DNA of 64,000 nt from Anaerolineae bacterium (GTDB taxonomy: Bacteria; Chloroflexota; Anaerolineae; 4572-78; J111), in assembly GCA_016926805.1 (NCBI GenBank), contig JAFGNV010000181.1:78492-142491 (forward strand). Direction: 5' to 3'. Under the pieces are notes generated by a model. The model was not told the origin of the DNA. It did not search any database and worked only from the letters and a program-made list of their open reading frames with translations. Positions 63,681 through 64,000 of the stretch are shown here, piece by piece (position 1 is the stretch's first letter; each line of letters begins with the position of its first letter). A program made the position numbers and the translations under genes.

Positions 63681-64000
63681 CGGTCACCGCCTCGTTTTCC
63701 GGGATCAAGGCGTACCATTCGCACTGGAGGCAATTGAGGACCGGCACGGGCCGGCCATTGCCCTCAAAATCAACCACATCCTCGCCAAGCTCCCCGCCGC
63801 ACTCGGGACAAACTTCCTCCCGCCAGGGACACGCGGCGCAGAAGCGCACCGCAATCAAGACGCCCCGGTACTCGTCCTGCCCGGCAATGATCTCGCCGCC
63901 ACAATCGGGACAGGTTTCGGCCATTTCCTCCGGCGCGGCGGCTCTGACCGGGATGTGTTGGGGCCGTTCGGGCAGCACCAACCGCCCGCCGGTGATGGGG
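63667..64000 (-). CDS. Protein with two zinc ribbons (5' partial)
   Basis: The frame is open at the window's right edge (PITGGRLVLPERPQ...), so the start lies beyond it; a TTG at 63981 is the first in-window candidate. Two treble-clef/zinc-ribbon pairs are visible: CPDCGG with CAAC, and CPECGG with CLQC. The sequence between is acidic. Likely a small metal-binding adaptor or nucleic-acid-contacting protein; function unknown. Confidence 0.6.
   Translation of the reverse strand, partial: PITGGRLVLPERPQHIPVRAAAPEEMAETCPDCGGEIIAGQDEYRGVLIAVRFCAACPWREEVCPECGGELGEDVVDFEGNGRPVPVLNCLQCEWYALIPENEAVTDGTA

Larger units (their letters stand above)
44866..64000. mobile_element. Integrative element, AICE-like (left end in window, right end not seen)
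   Basis: A large serine recombinase at the junction, an FtsK/HerA-type ATPase, a DUF2637 membrane protein, RHH and XRE regulators and a RepA-like ATPase follow in 7 kb, the set found in actinobacterial integrative conjugative elements. The recombinase gene is visibly richer in A/T than the host genes. No second attachment site could be identified, so the right boundary is unknown; cargo from 52.9 kb on is included by continuity and by the shared double-hairpin repeats. Confidence 0.65.

Overview
The window looks like a chromosomal stretch of a Chloroflexota bacterium (Anaerolineae/Caldilineae-like). This is inferred from style: very large WD40 proteins with N-terminal STAND/AAA-type ATPases, Ser/Thr kinases joined to TIR and effector-associated domains, threonine/proline-rich surface linkers, HAMP receptors without an output domain, and eukaryote-like sugar-nucleotide enzymes. 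No rRNA, tRNA or CRISPR array was seen.

Layout. (1) 1-1427: the 3' part of a HEAT-repeat/cyclic-nucleotide-binding protein. (2) 1601-9425: a compact two-module NRPS cluster, A-MT-PCP then C-A-PCP-TE, with an MbtH partner. It should make a small methylated dipeptide, and the first adenylation pocket reads threonine-like. (3) 9437-15625: an orphan lipoprotein solute-binding protein coupled to a HAMP-GAF receptor, a MoxR ATPase and a second HAMP receptor. The two receptors share a C-terminal tail and have no output domain. (4) 15664-22939 (minus): a two-gene overlapping pair, an effector-associated-domain/kinase/TIR/AAA protein and an AAA/membrane/coiled-coil/14-repeat WD40 protein. I read it as a conflict (immune-type) signalling system. 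(5) 23313-24473: a membrane-anchored PT-rich surface protein. (6) 24554-36513 (minus): a tight seven-gene carbohydrate and nucleoside set: a divergent GalU-like protein, a GHMP-kinase/UDPGP fusion, a variant shikimate dehydrogenase, glycogen phosphorylase, pyruvate kinase, phosphopentomutase, and a purine nucleoside phosphorylase/deoxyribose-phosphate aldolase fusion. (7) 36724-40058: a membrane histidine kinase and two small membrane proteins. (8) 40102-44323: glpABC.

From about 44.87 kb to the right edge the window is accessory DNA. A large serine recombinase sits across the junction with a host gene that has lost its normal 5' end. Behind it come an FtsK/HerA-type ATPase, a DUF2637-type membrane protein carrying a winged helix, a ribbon-helix-helix regulator, a RepA-like ATPase next to a long dyad, and an XRE regulator. 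This resembles the integrative conjugative elements (AICEs) known mainly from Actinobacteria. Its cargo, which could also be a neighbouring element, is a 1806-residue nSTAND/WD40/TPR protein and, facing it, a minus-strand operon of obscure proteins (58570 to beyond 64000). That operon has two divergent degenerate N6-methylase-like paralogs, and three of its proteins end in a similar SFxxLF-type tail. A repeat family of two consecutive hairpins occurs three times, only in this accessory part.

All functional calls come from reading motifs by eye. No database search was run.
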